A DNA stretch of 64,000 nt from Paramixta manurensis (GTDB taxonomy: Bacteria > Pseudomonadota > Gammaproteobacteria > Enterobacterales > Enterobacteriaceae), in the NCBI RefSeq assembly GCF_013285385.1, contig NZ_CP054212.1, positions 4,526,001 through 4,590,000 of the forward strand, read 5' to 3'. This document shows, piece by piece, positions 1-9,820 of the stretch. The notes below the pieces were generated by a model. The model was not told the DNA's origin, ran no database searches, and saw only the letters and a program-made list of their open reading frames with translations. A program made the translations under genes and the position numbers. How positions within the stretch are numbered: position 1 is the first letter of the stretch; the number at the start of each line of letters is the position of its first letter.

Positions 1-53
1 AATAACAGCGTGGTAGTATAGCCAGCAGTATACACACGACTCAAGGTACCATC

Positions 54-335
54 ATGGCAAAAACCGCAGCAGCAATGCATATCCTTGTTAAGGAAGAGAA
101 ACAAGCGCGCGATATTCTTGAACAATTGCAAAAGGGCGCCGATTTCGAAAAACTGGCGAAAAAACACTCCACCTGCCCTTCTGGCCGTAAAGGCGGTCAT
201 TTAGGTGAATTTAAGCAGGGCGCGATGGTGCCAGCGTTTGACAAAGTTGTGTTCTCTTGTCCGTTGCTGGAGCCCTATGGCCCACTGCATACCCAATTCG
301 GTTACCACATTATCAAAGTGTTATACCGTAATTAA
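54..335 (+). CDS. ppiC: PpiC, parvulin-type peptidyl-prolyl cis-trans isomerase
   Basis: This 93-residue protein is a single parvulin domain with no signal peptide, so it should act in the cytoplasm, catalysing cis-trans isomerisation of peptidyl-prolyl bonds. The family pattern is visible: MHILVKEE at residues 8-15, the [13 protein letters not shown] core near residues 41-53, and the [10 protein letters not shown]-terminal strand. Its length equals the E. coli protein. It lies convergent to ilvC, as in E. coli, and its stop codon runs directly into a GC-rich hairpin terminator. The identification is firm. Confidence 0.96.
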   Translation: MAKTAAAMHILVKEEKQARDILEQLQKGADFEKLAKKHSTCPSGRKGGHLGEFKQGAMVPAFDKVVFSCPLLEPYGPLHTQFGYHIIKVLYRN

Positions 336-360
336 AAAAGGCGCCGTTAGGCGCCTTTTT
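335..360. terminator. ppiC terminator, possibly bidirectional
   Basis: A run of A is followed by GGCGCC, a GTTA loop, GGCGCC and a run of T. This is a symmetric intrinsic terminator that could work on both strands between the convergent genes ppiC and ilvC. Confidence 0.85.
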
Positions 361-369
361 CGACTCGCG

Positions 370-398
370 TTATCGGGCGATAACTGTCGCCCGATTTT
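370..398 (-). terminator. ilvC terminator hairpin
   Basis: TCGGGCGA and TCGCCCGA form a GC-rich stem immediately downstream of the ilvC stop codon on the minus strand. The T tract is short, so this may work together with the neighbouring hairpin at 335-360. Confidence 0.6.
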
Positions 399-401
399 AG
401 A

Positions 402-1877
402 TTAACCAGCAACCGCAATGCGTTTCATATCGGTCATATAACCGCGCAGTTTACGGCCCACTTCTTCGATCGGATGCTGACGAATAGCTTCGTTAACATC
501 GCGCAGTTGTGCGTTATCCACGGTGGTTGCCGCTACAGGTTTACCTAAATCTCCCGCTTGTAAGGTACCCATAAACTCTTTCAGCAACGGTACCGCCGCA
601 TAAGAGAACAGATAGTTGCCGTATTCAGCGGTATCAGAAATAACCACGTTCATCTCATACAGGCGCTTACGGGCGATGGTATTGGCGATCAGCGGCAGCT
701 CATGCAGGGATTCATAGTAAGCGGACTCTTCGATAATGCCCGCATCCACCATGGTTTCGAACGCCAGTTCAACGCCAGCTTTTACCATCGCGATCATCAA
801 CACGCCTTGATCGAAATACTCCTGCTCAGCGATTTTCCCTTCGAACTGTGCTGCGGTTTCGAAGGCGGTTTTGCCCGTTTCTTCACGCCAGGTCAGCAAT
901 TTCTTATCATCATTCGCCCAGTCAGCCATCATACCGGAAGAGAACTCACCGGAAATGATGTCATCCATATGTTTCTGGAACAGCGGCGCCATGATCCCTT
1001 TCAGTTGTTCAGAAAGCGCAAAGGCGCGCAGTTTCGCCGGGTTGGACAGACGATCCATCATCAGCGTGATGCCGCCCTGCTTCAGCGCTTCGGTCACGGT
1101 TTCCCAACCGTACTGAATCAGTTTTTCCGCATAAGCCGGATCGGTACCATCAGCCACCAGCTTGTCGTAACACAGCAGTGAACCGGCCTGCAGCATACCG
1201 CACAGGATGGTTTGCTCACCCATCAGGTCAGACTTCACTTCAGCGACGAAAGAGGATTCCAGCACGCCAGCACGATGACCACCGGTAGCCGCCGCCCAGG
1301 CTTTCGCAATCGCCATCCCTTCACCTTTCGGATCGTTTTCCGGGTGAACAGCGATCAGCGTCGGAACACCAAAACCACGTTTGTACTCTTCACGCACTTC
1401 GGTGCCGGGACATTTTGGCGCAACCATTACCACGGTAATATCTTTACGGATGGTTTCGCCGACTTCTACGATGTTAAAACCGTGCGAATAACCCAGCGCT
1501 GCGCCATCTTTCATCAGCGGCTGAACGGCATTCACTACCGAAGAGTGCTGTTTGTCCGGCGTCAGGTTAACGACCAGATCGGCCTGCGGAATCAGCTCTT
1601 CATAGGTGCCGACTTTGAAACCGTTTTCTGTCGCTTTACGCCATGAAGCACGTTTCTCTGCAATGGCTTCCGCACGCAGGGCATAAGCAATATCCAGCCC
1701 GGAATCACGCATATTGAGGCCTTGGTTAAGCCCTTGCGCGCCACAGCCAACAATGACGACTTTTTTACCTTTCAGGTAGCTTGCTTCGTCAGCAAATTCC
1801 GCGCGTGACATGAAGCGACATTTACCTAATTGCGCTAACTGCTGGCGCAGGTTTAAGGTGTTGAAATAGTTAGCCAT
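402..1877 (-). CDS. ilvC: IlvC, ketol-acid reductoisomerase (class II)
   Basis: The enzyme performs the NADPH-dependent, Mg-dependent isomeroreduction of acetolactate and acetohydroxybutyrate, the second common step of isoleucine and valine synthesis. At 491 residues it has the long class II form with a duplicated C-terminal knotted domain typical of enterobacteria. The dinucleotide-binding loop [10 protein letters not shown] is near residue 45, and catalytic-site segments such as [15 protein letters not shown] are near residues 153-167. It is transcribed alone and divergently from ilvY. In E. coli IlvY activates ilvC when the substrates accumulate, and the intergenic palindromes here fit that scheme. 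Confidence 0.97.
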   Translation of the reverse strand: MANYFNTLNLRQQLAQLGKCRFMSRAEFADEASYLKGKKVVIVGCGAQGLNQGLNMRDSGLDIAYALRAEAIAEKRASWRKATENGFKVGTYEELIPQADLVVNLTPDKQHSSVVNAVQPLMKDGAALGYSHGFNIVEVGETIRKDITVVMVAPKCPGTEVREEYKRGFGVPTLIAVHPENDPKGEGMAIAKAWAAATGGHRAGVLESSFVAEVKSDLMGEQTILCGMLQAGSLLCYDKLVADGTDPAYAEKLIQYGWETVTEALKQGGITLMMDRLSNPAKLRAFALSEQLKGIMAPLFQKHMDDIISGEFSSGMMADWANDDKKLLTWREETGKTAFETAAQFEGKIAEQEYFDQGVLMIAMVKAGVELAFETMVDAGIIEESAYYESLHELPLIANTIARKRLYEMNVVISDTAEYGNYLFSYAAVPLLKEFMGTLQAGDLGKPVAATTVDNAQLRDVNEAIRQHPIEEVGRKLRGYMTDMKRIAVAG

Positions 1878-2043
1878 GGATGCTCCGCTATAAAGTTGTG
1901 TTTGCCATTGTTCTGTCGGTAAATGCGTGACTCGCCTTACCCTGAATTTTCCCCATCATATGACAGGAAATGCGTTGCTTAAATTGATATATTAACAACG
2001 TGACATTGCAATTACTGCAACGTAAAAATGAGGCCCGCATCGC
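1878..2043. promoter_or_regulatory. ilvC-ilvY divergent control region with IlvY-type operators
   Basis: The 166-base divergent spacer holds a clear LysR-type palindrome at 2006-2020, TTGCA-N5-TGCAA, containing the T-N11-A signature. A second, looser inverted repeat is CGTTG at 1973-1977 with CAACG at 1996-2000. In E. coli IlvY binds tandem operators in the same spacer, autorepresses ilvY and activates ilvC. Assignment of these repeats to IlvY is inference from position and family. Confidence 0.65.
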
Positions 2044-2925
2044 ATGGATTTACGTGACTTGAAATTGTTTCTTCATTTGGCGGAAAGCCGGCACTTTGGG
2101 CGTACCGCACGTGCCATGCATGTCAGCCCTTCCACGCTGTCACGCCAGATTCAGCGGCTGGAAGAAGACCTCGGTCAAAGCCTATTTCTGCGTGATAACC
2201 GTACCGTCACGCTAACCGAAGCGGGTGAGAGCCTGCGCCTGTTTGCTCAACAAACGTTGTTGCAGTACCAACAATTACGTCATGCTATTGGGCAAAATGG
2301 CCCTTCACTCAGCGGCGAACTCCGTCTGTTCTGTTCGGTAACCGCCGCCTATAGCCACCTGCCGCCGATTTTGGACCGTTTTCGCGCTGAGCATCCTCTG
2401 GTTGAAATCAAGCTGACAACCGGCGATGCGGCCGATGCTGTCGAAAAAGTGCAATCCGCAGAGGCTGATTTAGCCATTTCCGGGCGACCAGAAGCGCTGC
2501 CCGCCAGCATTGATTTCGCTTCGCTCGGGCACATTTCATTAATCCTGATCGCCCCCGCGCTCCCCTGCCCGGTGCGCTCTCAGGCAACGGAAGCACAGCC
2601 CGACTGGGCACAGACCCCTTTTATCCTCCCAGAGCAAGGGCCGGTAAGACGACGCATTGACGCTTGGTTTCGTCGGCATCGCATCGTTAACCCATTGATT
2701 TACGCCACGGTAGGCGGACATGAAGCGATGGTTTCGATGGTCGCGCTAGGCTGTGGGGTAGCGTTACTGCCTGATATCGTGCTGGAGAATAGCCCGGAAC
2801 CGGTGCGCAATCGCGTGTTAGTGCTGGATAATGCGGAACCCGGCGCGCCCTTTGAACTCGGAGTTTGCGTGCAGAAAAAGCGGCTCAATGAGCCGCTGAT
2901 TGATGCTTTCTGGCAATTACTGTAA
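2044..2925 (+). CDS. ilvY: IlvY, LysR-family activator of ilvC
   Basis: This 293-residue LysR-type regulator has an N-terminal winged helix-turn-helix (residues 1-60; HFGRTARAMHVSPSTLSRQ) and a C-terminal periplasmic-binding-like effector domain. Its sequence and its place divergent from ilvC identify it as IlvY, which senses acetolactate or acetohydroxybutyrate and activates ilvC. Its 3' end overlaps the convergent ilvA gene by nine bases, so no terminator separates the two. Confidence 0.95.
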   Translation: MDLRDLKLFLHLAESRHFGRTARAMHVSPSTLSRQIQRLEEDLGQSLFLRDNRTVTLTEAGESLRLFAQQTLLQYQQLRHAIGQNGPSLSGELRLFCSVTAAYSHLPPILDRFRAEHPLVEIKLTTGDAADAVEKVQSAEADLAISGRPEALPASIDFASLGHISLILIAPALPCPVRSQATEAQPDWAQTPFILPEQGPVRRRIDAWFRRHRIVNPLIYATVGGHEAMVSMVALGCGVALLPDIVLENSPEPVRNRVLVLDNAEPGAPFELGVCVQKKRLNEPLIDAFWQLL

Positions 2926-4473
2926 TGACTGACCGGCGAGGAAAAAACGAAACGCCGGGTTACAGGTTTCATCGTGGAAATCATAACCCAAATCGGTTAG
3001 GTGCTCTTCAAACCGCGGCTCATTATCACCGAGCTCAAATGCAGCCAACACACGGCCATAATCAGTACCATGGCTGCGGTAATGGAACAGCGAAATGTTC
3101 CAATGCGTCCCGAGCGTTTGTAAGAACTTCAGCAACGCGCCTGGCGCTTCCGGGAATTCAAAGCTGAATAATCGCTCTCGCAATGGCTTTGAGGGCCGCC
3201 CACCCACCATGTAACGCACATGGAGTTTAGCCATCTCATCATCGGAAAGGTCAACAACCTTGTAGCCGTCGCCGGTTAACTGCGCGATGATCTCAGCACG
3301 CTCCTCAAGACCGCGCGTTAAACGAACGCCGACAAAAATGCAGGCATTGTCGGCATCAGCATAGCGATAGTTAAACTCCGTGACCGCCCGCCCGCCAAGG
3401 ATCTGACAAAACTTCAAAAAACTGCCTTGTTGTTCCGGAATGGTGACCGCCAGCAGCGCTTCACGTTGTTCTCCCAGCTCACAGCGCTCGGACACGTAGC
3501 GCAGACCATGGAAGTTAACATTGGCGCCGGATAAGATATGCGCCAGCCGCTCACCTTTGATGTCATGCTGCTGAATGTATTTTTTCATCCCCGCCAGCGC
3601 CAGCGCGCCAGAGGGTTCGGCAACCGCTCGCACATCTTCGAACAGATCTTTCATCGCCGCGCAAATCGCGTCGCTATCGACGGTTACGATGTCATCAAGG
3701 TATTCCTGACATAAACGAAACGTCTCATTGCCGATACGTTTCACCGCTACACCTTCGGCGAACAACCCCACACGCGGCAAATCCACCGGCTGCCCGGCAT
3801 CCAGCGCCGCCTTCAGGCATGCTGAATCTTCCGCTTCAACCGCAATGACTTTAATTTGTGGCATTAACTGTTTAATTAACACCGCCACACCGGCGGCCAG
3901 GCCGCCGCCGCCGACCGGAACAAACACTCGATCAATATGTGCATCCTGCTGTAAAAGCTCCATCGCTAGCGTCCCTTGTCCGGCGATCACCGCCGGGTGG
4001 TCGAACGGCGGAACAAAGGTATATCCCTGCTGTTCCGCCAGTTCGATGGCCTTCGCTTTGGCTTCGTCAAAGTTGGCGCCAAACAGATAAGCCTCACCGC
4101 CAAACGCCCGCACAGCATCAACCTTGATATCCGCAGTCGTCACCGGCATCACAATTAGAGACTTAATCCCCAGTTTGCTGGCCGATAGCGCCACGCCCTG
4201 AGCGTGATTTCCCGCCGATGCAGTAACGACGCCGCGCGCTTTTTGCTCTTCGTTCAACCCGGCGATCATCGCGTAAGCGCCACGCAGTTTGAAACTGTGC
4301 ACGGGCTGACGATCCTCACGCTTTACCAAAATGGTATTGCCGAGCCGCGATGAAATTTTTTCCATTTTCTGGAGTGGCGTCACTTGCGCCACTTCATATA
4401 CTGGGGAACGCAGCACCGCGCGCAGATATTCTGCGCCGCACGGTGCATCGGGTAGCGGTTGAGACTCAGCCAT
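2917..4473 (-). CDS. ilvA: IlvA, biosynthetic threonine deaminase
   Basis: This PLP enzyme converts threonine to 2-oxobutyrate and ammonia, the committed step to isoleucine. The PLP lysine lies in HSFKLRGAY near residue 62. The glycine-rich phosphate loop GGGGLAAG is near residue 190. Two ACT-like regulatory domains fill the C-terminal third (about 325-518) and in the family bind isoleucine as inhibitor and valine as activator. The length of 518 residues is close to E. coli (514). It is the last gene of ilvLXGMEDA, two bases after ilvD, and its end overlaps convergent ilvY. Confidence 0.97.
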   Translation of the reverse strand: MAESQPLPDAPCGAEYLRAVLRSPVYEVAQVTPLQKMEKISSRLGNTILVKREDRQPVHSFKLRGAYAMIAGLNEEQKARGVVTASAGNHAQGVALSASKLGIKSLIVMPVTTADIKVDAVRAFGGEAYLFGANFDEAKAKAIELAEQQGYTFVPPFDHPAVIAGQGTLAMELLQQDAHIDRVFVPVGGGGLAAGVAVLIKQLMPQIKVIAVEAEDSACLKAALDAGQPVDLPRVGLFAEGVAVKRIGNETFRLCQEYLDDIVTVDSDAICAAMKDLFEDVRAVAEPSGALALAGMKKYIQQHDIKGERLAHILSGANVNFHGLRYVSERCELGEQREALLAVTIPEQQGSFLKFCQILGGRAVTEFNYRYADADNACIFVGVRLTRGLEERAEIIAQLTGDGYKVVDLSDDEMAKLHVRYMVGGRPSKPLRERLFSFEFPEAPGALLKFLQTLGTHWNISLFHYRSHGTDYGRVLAAFELGDNEPRFEEHLTDLGYDFHDETCNPAFRFFLAGQSLQ

Positions 4474-4475
4474 AG

Positions 4476-6326
4476 TTAGCCTCCCAGCTTACTCTTATCA
4501 CGTACCGCGCCTTTATCCGCGCTGGTCGCCAGTGAAGCGTAAGCACGCAACGCGAAGGAAACCTGACGCTGACGAGCGTGCGGCGTATAAGCAGCTTCGC
4601 CACGCGCCTCTTCGGCTTCACGGCGCGCATGCAGTTCGTTATCCGGCACGTCAAGTTTGATGCCGCGGTTCGGAATATCGATATCGATCATATCGCCATC
4701 TTTCACCAATGCGATGGTGCCGCCGCTTCCTGCTTCCGGCGAAGCATGCCCGATAGATAACCCCGAGGTACCGCCGGAGAAACGACCATCGGTAATCAAT
4801 GCACAGCTTTTACCAAGGCCCATTGATTTCAGATAAGTAGTCGGATAGAGCATTTCTTGCATGCCCGGCCCACCTTTCGGCCCTTCATAACGAATCACCA
4901 CCACGTCACCAGCCACCACTTTACCGCCGAGAATCGCTTCAACCGCATCTTCCTGGCTTTCGTAAACTTTGGCCGGACCACGGAAAGTCAGACTCTCTTT
5001 ATCCACGCCTGCGGTTTTAACAATACAGCCGTCTTCCGCCAGGTTGCCGTACAGCACCGCCAGGCCACCGTCTTGGCTGAAGGCGAATTCGCGCGAGCGG
5101 ATACAACCGTCTTGCCGATCATCATCCAGCGTGTCCCAACGACAATCTTGTGAAAACGCCTGGGTGGTACGGATACCTGCCGGACCAGCGCGGAACATCT
5201 TTTTCACCGCCTCATCTTTGGTCAGCATAATGTCGTACTGATCCAGAGTTTCACGCAGGCTTTGACCGAGAATGTTACGAACATTGCTATGCATTAGACC
5301 CGCACGATCCAACTCGCCGAGAATACCGATGACGCCACCAGCACGATGCACATCTTCCATATGATATTTTTGCGTGCTTGGCGCCACCTTACAGAGATGC
5401 GGCACTTCACGAGACAGGCGATCGATATCGGAAATATTGAAGTCCACTTCGCCTTCTTGCGCAGCAGCCAACAGGTGCAGAACCGTATTCGTCGATCCCC
5501 CCATGGCGATATCCAGCGTCATCGCATTCTCAAACGCGGCTTTGTTGGCAATATTGCGCGGCAGGGCGCTTTCATCATCCTGTTCGTAGTAACGCTTGGT
5601 CAGGCCAACAATGCGCTTACCCGCGTTGATGAACAGATCCTTACGATCGGCGTGGGTCGCTAACAGTGAGCCGTTACCCGGCTGCGATAAACCGAGCGCC
5701 TCGGTCAGGCAGTTCATTGAGTTGGCAGTAAACATCCCGGAACAGGAGCCGCAAGTTGGGCAGGCAGAGCGCTCAATTTGTTCGCTGTCCGCATCGCTGA
5801 CATTGGGGTTCGCCCCCTGAATCATGGCGTCAACTAAATCCAACTTGATAATTTTATCGGAAAGTTTGGTCTTACCGGCTTCCATCGGGCCGCCGGACAC
5901 AAAAATAACCGGAATGTTTAGGCGCAGCGCCGCCATCAGCATACCCGGGGTGATTTTGTCACAGTTGGAAATGCAAACCATCGCATCGGCACAGTGGGCA
6001 TTTACCATGTACTCGACCGAATCGGCGATCAGTTCACGCGACGGCAGGGAATACAGCATACCGCCATGGCCCATCGCGATACCGTCATCCACGGCAATGG
6101 TGTTGAACTCTTTCGCAACGCCGCCAGAGGCTTCAATTTGCTCAGCGACCAGTTTTCCCAAGTCACGCAGGTGAACGTGCCCCGGAACGAATTGGGTAAA
6201 GGAGTTAACGACGGCGATAATCGGTTTGCCAAAATCATCGTCGGTCATTCCTGTCGCGCGCCACAGCGCACGGGCTCCGGCCATATTACGGCCATGCGTG
6301 GTGGTGGCAGAACGGTACTTAGGCAT
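4476..6326 (-). CDS. ilvD: IlvD, dihydroxy-acid dehydratase
   Basis: This 616-residue iron-sulfur enzyme dehydrates dihydroxyisovalerate and dihydroxymethylvalerate to the 2-oxo acids preceding valine and isoleucine. Cluster-binding cysteines are seen in [12 protein letters not shown] near residue 118 and [18 protein letters not shown] near residue 190. The conserved [13 protein letters not shown] and [16 protein letters not shown] segments lie in the C-terminal half. It sits between ilvE and ilvA in the ilv operon. Full length, no anomalies. Confidence 0.97.
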   Translation of the reverse strand: MPKYRSATTTHGRNMAGARALWRATGMTDDDFGKPIIAVVNSFTQFVPGHVHLRDLGKLVAEQIEASGGVAKEFNTIAVDDGIAMGHGGMLYSLPSRELIADSVEYMVNAHCADAMVCISNCDKITPGMLMAALRLNIPVIFVSGGPMEAGKTKLSDKIIKLDLVDAMIQGANPNVSDADSEQIERSACPTCGSCSGMFTANSMNCLTEALGLSQPGNGSLLATHADRKDLFINAGKRIVGLTKRYYEQDDESALPRNIANKAAFENAMTLDIAMGGSTNTVLHLLAAAQEGEVDFNISDIDRLSREVPHLCKVAPSTQKYHMEDVHRAGGVIGILGELDRAGLMHSNVRNILGQSLRETLDQYDIMLTKDEAVKKMFRAGPAGIRTTQAFSQDCRWDTLDDDRQDGCIRSREFAFSQDGGLAVLYGNLAEDGCIVKTAGVDKESLTFRGPAKVYESQEDAVEAILGGKVVAGDVVVIRYEGPKGGPGMQEMLYPTTYLKSMGLGKSCALITDGRFSGGTSGLSIGHASPEAGSGGTIALVKDGDMIDIDIPNRGIKLDVPDNELHARREAEEARGEAAYTPHARQRQVSFALRAYASLATSADKGAVRDKSKLGG

Positions 6327-6354
6327 GCTCGGTTACTCCAGTTTGAATAAGTGT

Positions 6355-6376
6355 GCGGGCTTCATTCGACGCCCGC
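6355..6376 (-). other. Intercistronic hairpin ilvE-ilvD
   Basis: GCGGGC at 6355-6360 pairs with GCCCGC at 6371-6376 in the 61-base gap between ilvE and ilvD. There is no T tract, so it is more likely an mRNA stability or processing element than a terminator. Confidence 0.4.
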
Positions 6377-6387
6377 TTAGAATGTTT

Positions 6388-7317
6388 TTATGGATTTACC
6401 GGATCCAGCCAGCCCCATTTATCTTCGGTCTCGCCGGTGAATAAGCCGAAGAAAGCTTGCTGAATACGTTTGGTGACCGGGCCACATTTGCCCGCGCCAA
6501 CCTGAATACCGTCGACGCTGCGAACCGGGGTGATTTCCGCCGCGGTACCCGACATAAATACCTCATCCGCCAGGTAGAGTGACTCGCGTGATAGCACTTG
6601 CTCACGCACTTCAATCCCCAGATCTTGCGCCAGTTTGATAATCGCGTCGCGGGTGATGCCCGGCAATGCTGAAGAAGTAAATGGCGGCGTGAACAGAATG
6701 CCATCTTTCACTTCGAACAGGTTCTCACCGGCTCCCTCGGAGATGTAGCCCTGCGTATCCAGCGCGATACCTTCTTGATAACCATGACGGCGTGCTTCGC
6801 TACCCACTAACAAGGAGGAGAGATAGTTACCGCCCGCTTTTGCCGCAGTCGGTAGCGTGTTTGGCGCCACACGGTTCCAGGAAGAAACCATCGCGTCGAT
6901 ACCTTGCTCCAGCGCTTCGGCGCCAAGATAGGCTCCCCATGGGAAGGCGGCGATAATCACATCAGTGTTGTAGCCATCCGGCGGATTAACGCCGAGCCCA
7001 ACATCACCAACAAAGACCAGCGGGCGGATATACGCGCTTTTTAGATTGTTTTTACGCAGCGTCGAACGACAGGCTTCCATCAATTCATCCACGCTGTAGC
7101 TCACCGGGAAGCGATAAATTTTTGCAGAGTCACGCAGGCGTTGCATATGTTCACGATGGCGGAAGACTACCGGACCTTTGTGCGAGTCGTAGCAACGGAC
7201 GCCTTCGAAAACCGAAGTACCGTAGTGCAGCGCGTGGGACATGACGCTAACTTTTGCCTCTTCCCACTTAACCATCTCGCCATTGAACCAAATGTAGTCT
7301 GCTTTCTTCGTCGTCAT
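6388..7317 (-). CDS. ilvE: IlvE, branched-chain amino acid aminotransferase
   Basis: This fold-type IV PLP aminotransferase makes the last step of isoleucine, valine and leucine synthesis, using glutamate as amino donor. The 309-residue protein shows the PLP lysine in KAGGNYLSS near residue 160 and the family segments EGVRCYDSHKGP near residue 39 and GAGENLFEVKDG near residue 195. It is 18 bases downstream of ilvM in the ilv operon. Confidence 0.97.
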   Translation of the reverse strand: MTTKKADYIWFNGEMVKWEEAKVSVMSHALHYGTSVFEGVRCYDSHKGPVVFRHREHMQRLRDSAKIYRFPVSYSVDELMEACRSTLRKNNLKSAYIRPLVFVGDVGLGVNPPDGYNTDVIIAAFPWGAYLGAEALEQGIDAMVSSWNRVAPNTLPTAAKAGGNYLSSLLVGSEARRHGYQEGIALDTQGYISEGAGENLFEVKDGILFTPPFTSSALPGITRDAIIKLAQDLGIEVREQVLSRESLYLADEVFMSGTAAEITPVRSVDGIQVGAGKCGPVTKRIQQAFFGLFTGETEDKWGWLDPVNP

Positions 7318-7335
7318 TCTTATTTCCTTTCGCGA

Positions 7336-7593
7336 CTATGCGCGGATTTGTTGTGATGTCTGTGCTTGGATCTGGACGCATGCAACGTCCATTAATTTGC
7401 TTAACTGCGTTGACAGTAAATCGACTGAGCGTTGGCTGGCAACGGTCATTTCAATATTTATATTGTCGGCATTGGCTACCGATGCCATGTTCATTGAACA
7501 AACCTGGAACCCACGGTGGCGTACCACACGTAAAATGCGTTCTAATATTTCAGGTCGGAAGCGCGCTTCAATAGACAATTGGTGCTGATTCAT
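7336..7593 (-). CDS. ilvM: IlvM, acetolactate synthase II small subunit
   Basis: This 85-residue protein is a single ACT domain, the regulatory or stabilising subunit of acetohydroxyacid synthase II. Its start overlaps the ilvG stop by four bases (ATGA), which suggests translational coupling and matches E. coli. ACT-type features include the N-terminal strand [24 protein letters not shown]. Confidence 0.95.
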   Translation of the reverse strand: MNQHQLSIEARFRPEILERILRVVRHRGFQVCSMNMASVANADNINIEMTVASQRSVDLLSTQLSKLMDVACVQIQAQTSQQIRA

Positions 7594-9236
7594 GAGGTTT
7601 TCTCCATCATATGAGCGTTACTGGCACCGGGCGGTACCAGCGGCCAGACGTTTTCATGTTCATCAATAGCAACATGCAGCATGTAAGGCCCTTCGCTGTT
7701 CAGCAGAGCGTCTAATGCGGCGTCGACCTGATCTTTACGGGTGATGCGCTGGCCGGGGATCTCGAATGCGCTGGCCAGCGTAATAAAATCGGGATTATCA
7801 GAAAGATTTGTTTCACTGTAGCGTTCTGAGAAAAACAGTTGCTGCCACTGTCGAACCATCCCCAGGCGCTGGTTATCCAGTAATACGATTTTTACCGGTA
7901 AGCGTTTGCGTTTAATGGTTCCCAACTCCTGAACATTCATCATAAAAGAGCCATCGCCTGAGACACAGATAACCGTATCCTCAGGACGTGCGACTTGCGC
8001 GCCAATTGCTGCCGGTAAACCAAACCCCATGGTGCCTAAGCCGCTGGATGTGAGGAAATTTTCCGGCGCGCTAAAACGCATATGTTGAGCGGCCCACATT
8101 TGGTGTTGGCCTACATCAGTGGTAACCACCGCGTTATCCGCTTTTCGTTCAGAGAGCTGCTTCAGAAATAATGGCGCATAAATGGCCTCGCCTGGGTGAT
8201 CGTAACGCCAGCCGTGCTGCGCTTTTAAGGCCATGACCTCTTCGCGCCAGGCATTAATTTGCGTTGGCTGGTACATTTCTGGCAGCAGACGGTTCAGATC
8301 GCCTTGCAAGGCAATGTGCGCCCGGCGCAGCTTGTGCAGTTCTGCCGGGTCGATATCCAGATGGATAACACTGGCGTGAGGAGCAAAGGTATCCAGCTTA
8401 CCGGTGACGCGATCATCAAAACGCGCGCCGACCGCAATCAATAAATCACATTGCTGAACGGCAAAATTCGCCGCCTTAGTGCCATGCATCCCCAACATGC
8501 CTAAATAGCATGGGTCAGTTGCATCTGGGGCGCCTAATCCTTTCAAGGTTGCGACGGTTGGAATACCGGTTTCTTTGGCAAACGCACGTAACGCAGGAAC
8601 GGCCTGCGCCATACCGACGCCGCCACCGACATACAAAATCGGTTTTTGGGCTTGCGCCACCATCAATCGCGCCTGCTCTAACCCACTATGGGGATGTTCC
8701 GGGACTTCCTCAACCGGCAGCAGGTGAGGAGTCAACTCCCCATTGGCTAACTGAATATCCTTAGGAATATCTACCAAGACCGGCCCGGGACGCCCGGATG
8801 TTGCAATCGCGAAGGCTTCAGCCATCACCGATGGCAGCGCCTCAAGTGATTCGACCAAAAAACTGTGTTTGGTGCAGGCCAGCGACAGCCCCAGAACATC
8901 AATTTCCTGAAAAGCATCGGTGCCAATAAAGGGAGATGCGACCTGACCGGTAATAGCAACGACCGGCACCGAATCCATCATTGCATCAGCAAGACCGGTG
9001 ATCAGATTAGTGGCACCCGGGCCAGAGGTAGCGATACAGACGCCAACTTTCCCGGTAGAACGCGCGTAACCGATAGCGGCCATCGCTGCGCCTTGCTCGT
9101 GACGGCACAGTAGGTGTTCGACGCCACCATCATATAGCGCGTCGTAAACCGGCATAATTGCGCCACCAGGATAACCGAACACGGTATCAATACCTTGCGC
9201 ACGTAACGCTTGAACCACCCACTGAGCACCTGTCAT
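7590..9236 (-). CDS. ilvG: IlvG, acetolactate synthase II large subunit (intact)
   Basis: This thiamine-diphosphate enzyme condenses pyruvate with pyruvate or 2-oxobutyrate. The chosen ATG at 9236 has an AGGAG Shine-Dalgarno and gives 548 residues starting [15 protein letters not shown], like other IlvG; the upstream in-frame ATG at 9266 lies inside ilvX. The activating glutamate is in [15 protein letters not shown] near residue 47, and the ThDP/Mg motif is [14 protein letters not shown] near residue 430. Unlike E. coli K-12, whose ilvG is frameshifted, this reading frame is continuous, so a valine-resistant AHAS II should be made. Confidence 0.96.
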   Translation of the reverse strand: MTGAQWVVQALRAQGIDTVFGYPGGAIMPVYDALYDGGVEHLLCRHEQGAAMAAIGYARSTGKVGVCIATSGPGATNLITGLADAMMDSVPVVAITGQVASPFIGTDAFQEIDVLGLSLACTKHSFLVESLEALPSVMAEAFAIATSGRPGPVLVDIPKDIQLANGELTPHLLPVEEVPEHPHSGLEQARLMVAQAQKPILYVGGGVGMAQAVPALRAFAKETGIPTVATLKGLGAPDATDPCYLGMLGMHGTKAANFAVQQCDLLIAVGARFDDRVTGKLDTFAPHASVIHLDIDPAELHKLRRAHIALQGDLNRLLPEMYQPTQINAWREEVMALKAQHGWRYDHPGEAIYAPLFLKQLSERKADNAVVTTDVGQHQMWAAQHMRFSAPENFLTSSGLGTMGFGLPAAIGAQVARPEDTVICVSGDGSFMMNVQELGTIKRKRLPVKIVLLDNQRLGMVRQWQQLFFSERYSETNLSDNPDFITLASAFEIPGQRITRKDQVDAALDALLNSEGPYMLHVAIDEHENVWPLVPPGASNAHMMEKTS

Positions 9237-9238
9237 TG

Positions 9239-9289
9239 CTATTCTCCTGCCTCTCGCCGGGAACAACAGTATTTTATGCTACTGTTCAT
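9239..9289 (-). CDS. ilvX: IlvX, 16-residue peptide of the ilv operon
   Basis: A 17-codon reading frame with an AGAGGA ribosome site sits between the ilv attenuator and ilvG and ends two bases before the ilvG ATG. The peptide, [16 protein letters not shown], lines up with E. coli IlvX in length, in its position and in the N-S-x-K-aromatic-C-x-S-R pattern. Its function is unknown; translational coupling to ilvG is a plausible role. Confidence 0.8.
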   Translation of the reverse strand: MNSSIKYCCSRREAGE

Positions 9290-9329
9290 AGTTTGTTCCT
9301 CTGTCATTCGCTATTGTTATGTCTGGTCG

Positions 9330-9368
9330 AAAAAAAACCCCCGGACCTTTCGGTGCGGGGGTTTTTTT
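9330..9368 (-). terminator. ilv operon attenuator
   Basis: On the minus strand a CCCCCG stem, a short loop and a CGGGGG arm are followed by an uninterrupted T run, directly after ilvL. This is the intrinsic terminator of the ilvLXGMEDA attenuator. When ribosomes move through the branched-chain codons of ilvL it forms; stalling at those codons allows read-through. Confidence 0.92.
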
Positions 9369-9385
9369 GAATTCAGACTTGATTT

Positions 9386-9484
9386 TTAAGCCTTTCTTTC
9401 TCCAAGCGTAGCCCCGCACGGTGTGATAATAATCACCACCACGCTAATCACGACTAGGCTAATCACAGATAGAAGGGCTTTCAT
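9386..9484 (-). CDS. ilvL: IlvL, ilv operon leader peptide
   Basis: This 32-residue leader starts at the ATG at 9484 and contains five isoleucines, six valines and four leucines, including the run SVVVIII near residues 14-20. It is immediately followed by the attenuator hairpin. Ribosome stalling on these codons when Ile, Val or Leu tRNAs are uncharged controls transcription into ilvXGMEDA. It differs only slightly from the E. coli peptide. Confidence 0.93.
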   Translation of the reverse strand: MKALLSVISLVVISVVVIIITPCGATLGERKA

Positions 9485-9820
9485 TGGCTTTTCAATTTTT
9501 CGTTTGTTCGAAGTAATGCCTACAGAGTTATCACAGTTAGGGCTTATAACACAACTTTTTTGATCACTTATTTTTATCAAGGATGCCATCAGGCTGAAAA
9601 AAATGATGATTATTCAGTGAATAAGTAAAACCTGAATAATATTCATAACGCACCCGTCGTAATGAATATCTCTCCTTAACGTCTTCATTCGAGGAAGAGC
9701 ACAAAAATAATAAGATGAAACTTTGCGAAGGAAAAAAGCTTCGAGATACCACGCGATTCGGCAAAGGAGAACTGGTGACACCGTATTGATGTTGGATACT
9801 GTAATGAACAAGGAGTGGTT
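9485..9820. promoter_or_regulatory. ilvL-yifB divergent intergenic region
   Basis: These 336 bases separate divergent ilvL and yifB and are AT-rich. They must hold the ilvLXGMEDA promoter and the yifB promoter, but I could not fix either one with confidence: several TATA-like boxes exist without well-placed -35 elements. Small reading frames on the minus strand here show no family features and no convincing ribosome sites, so I do not call them genes. Confidence 0.5.

Noticed and set aside
9564..9811. Two overlapping small minus-strand frames in the ilvL-yifB gap
   Set aside because: No good ribosome site, no recognisable sequence, and AT-rich composition that favours chance frames.
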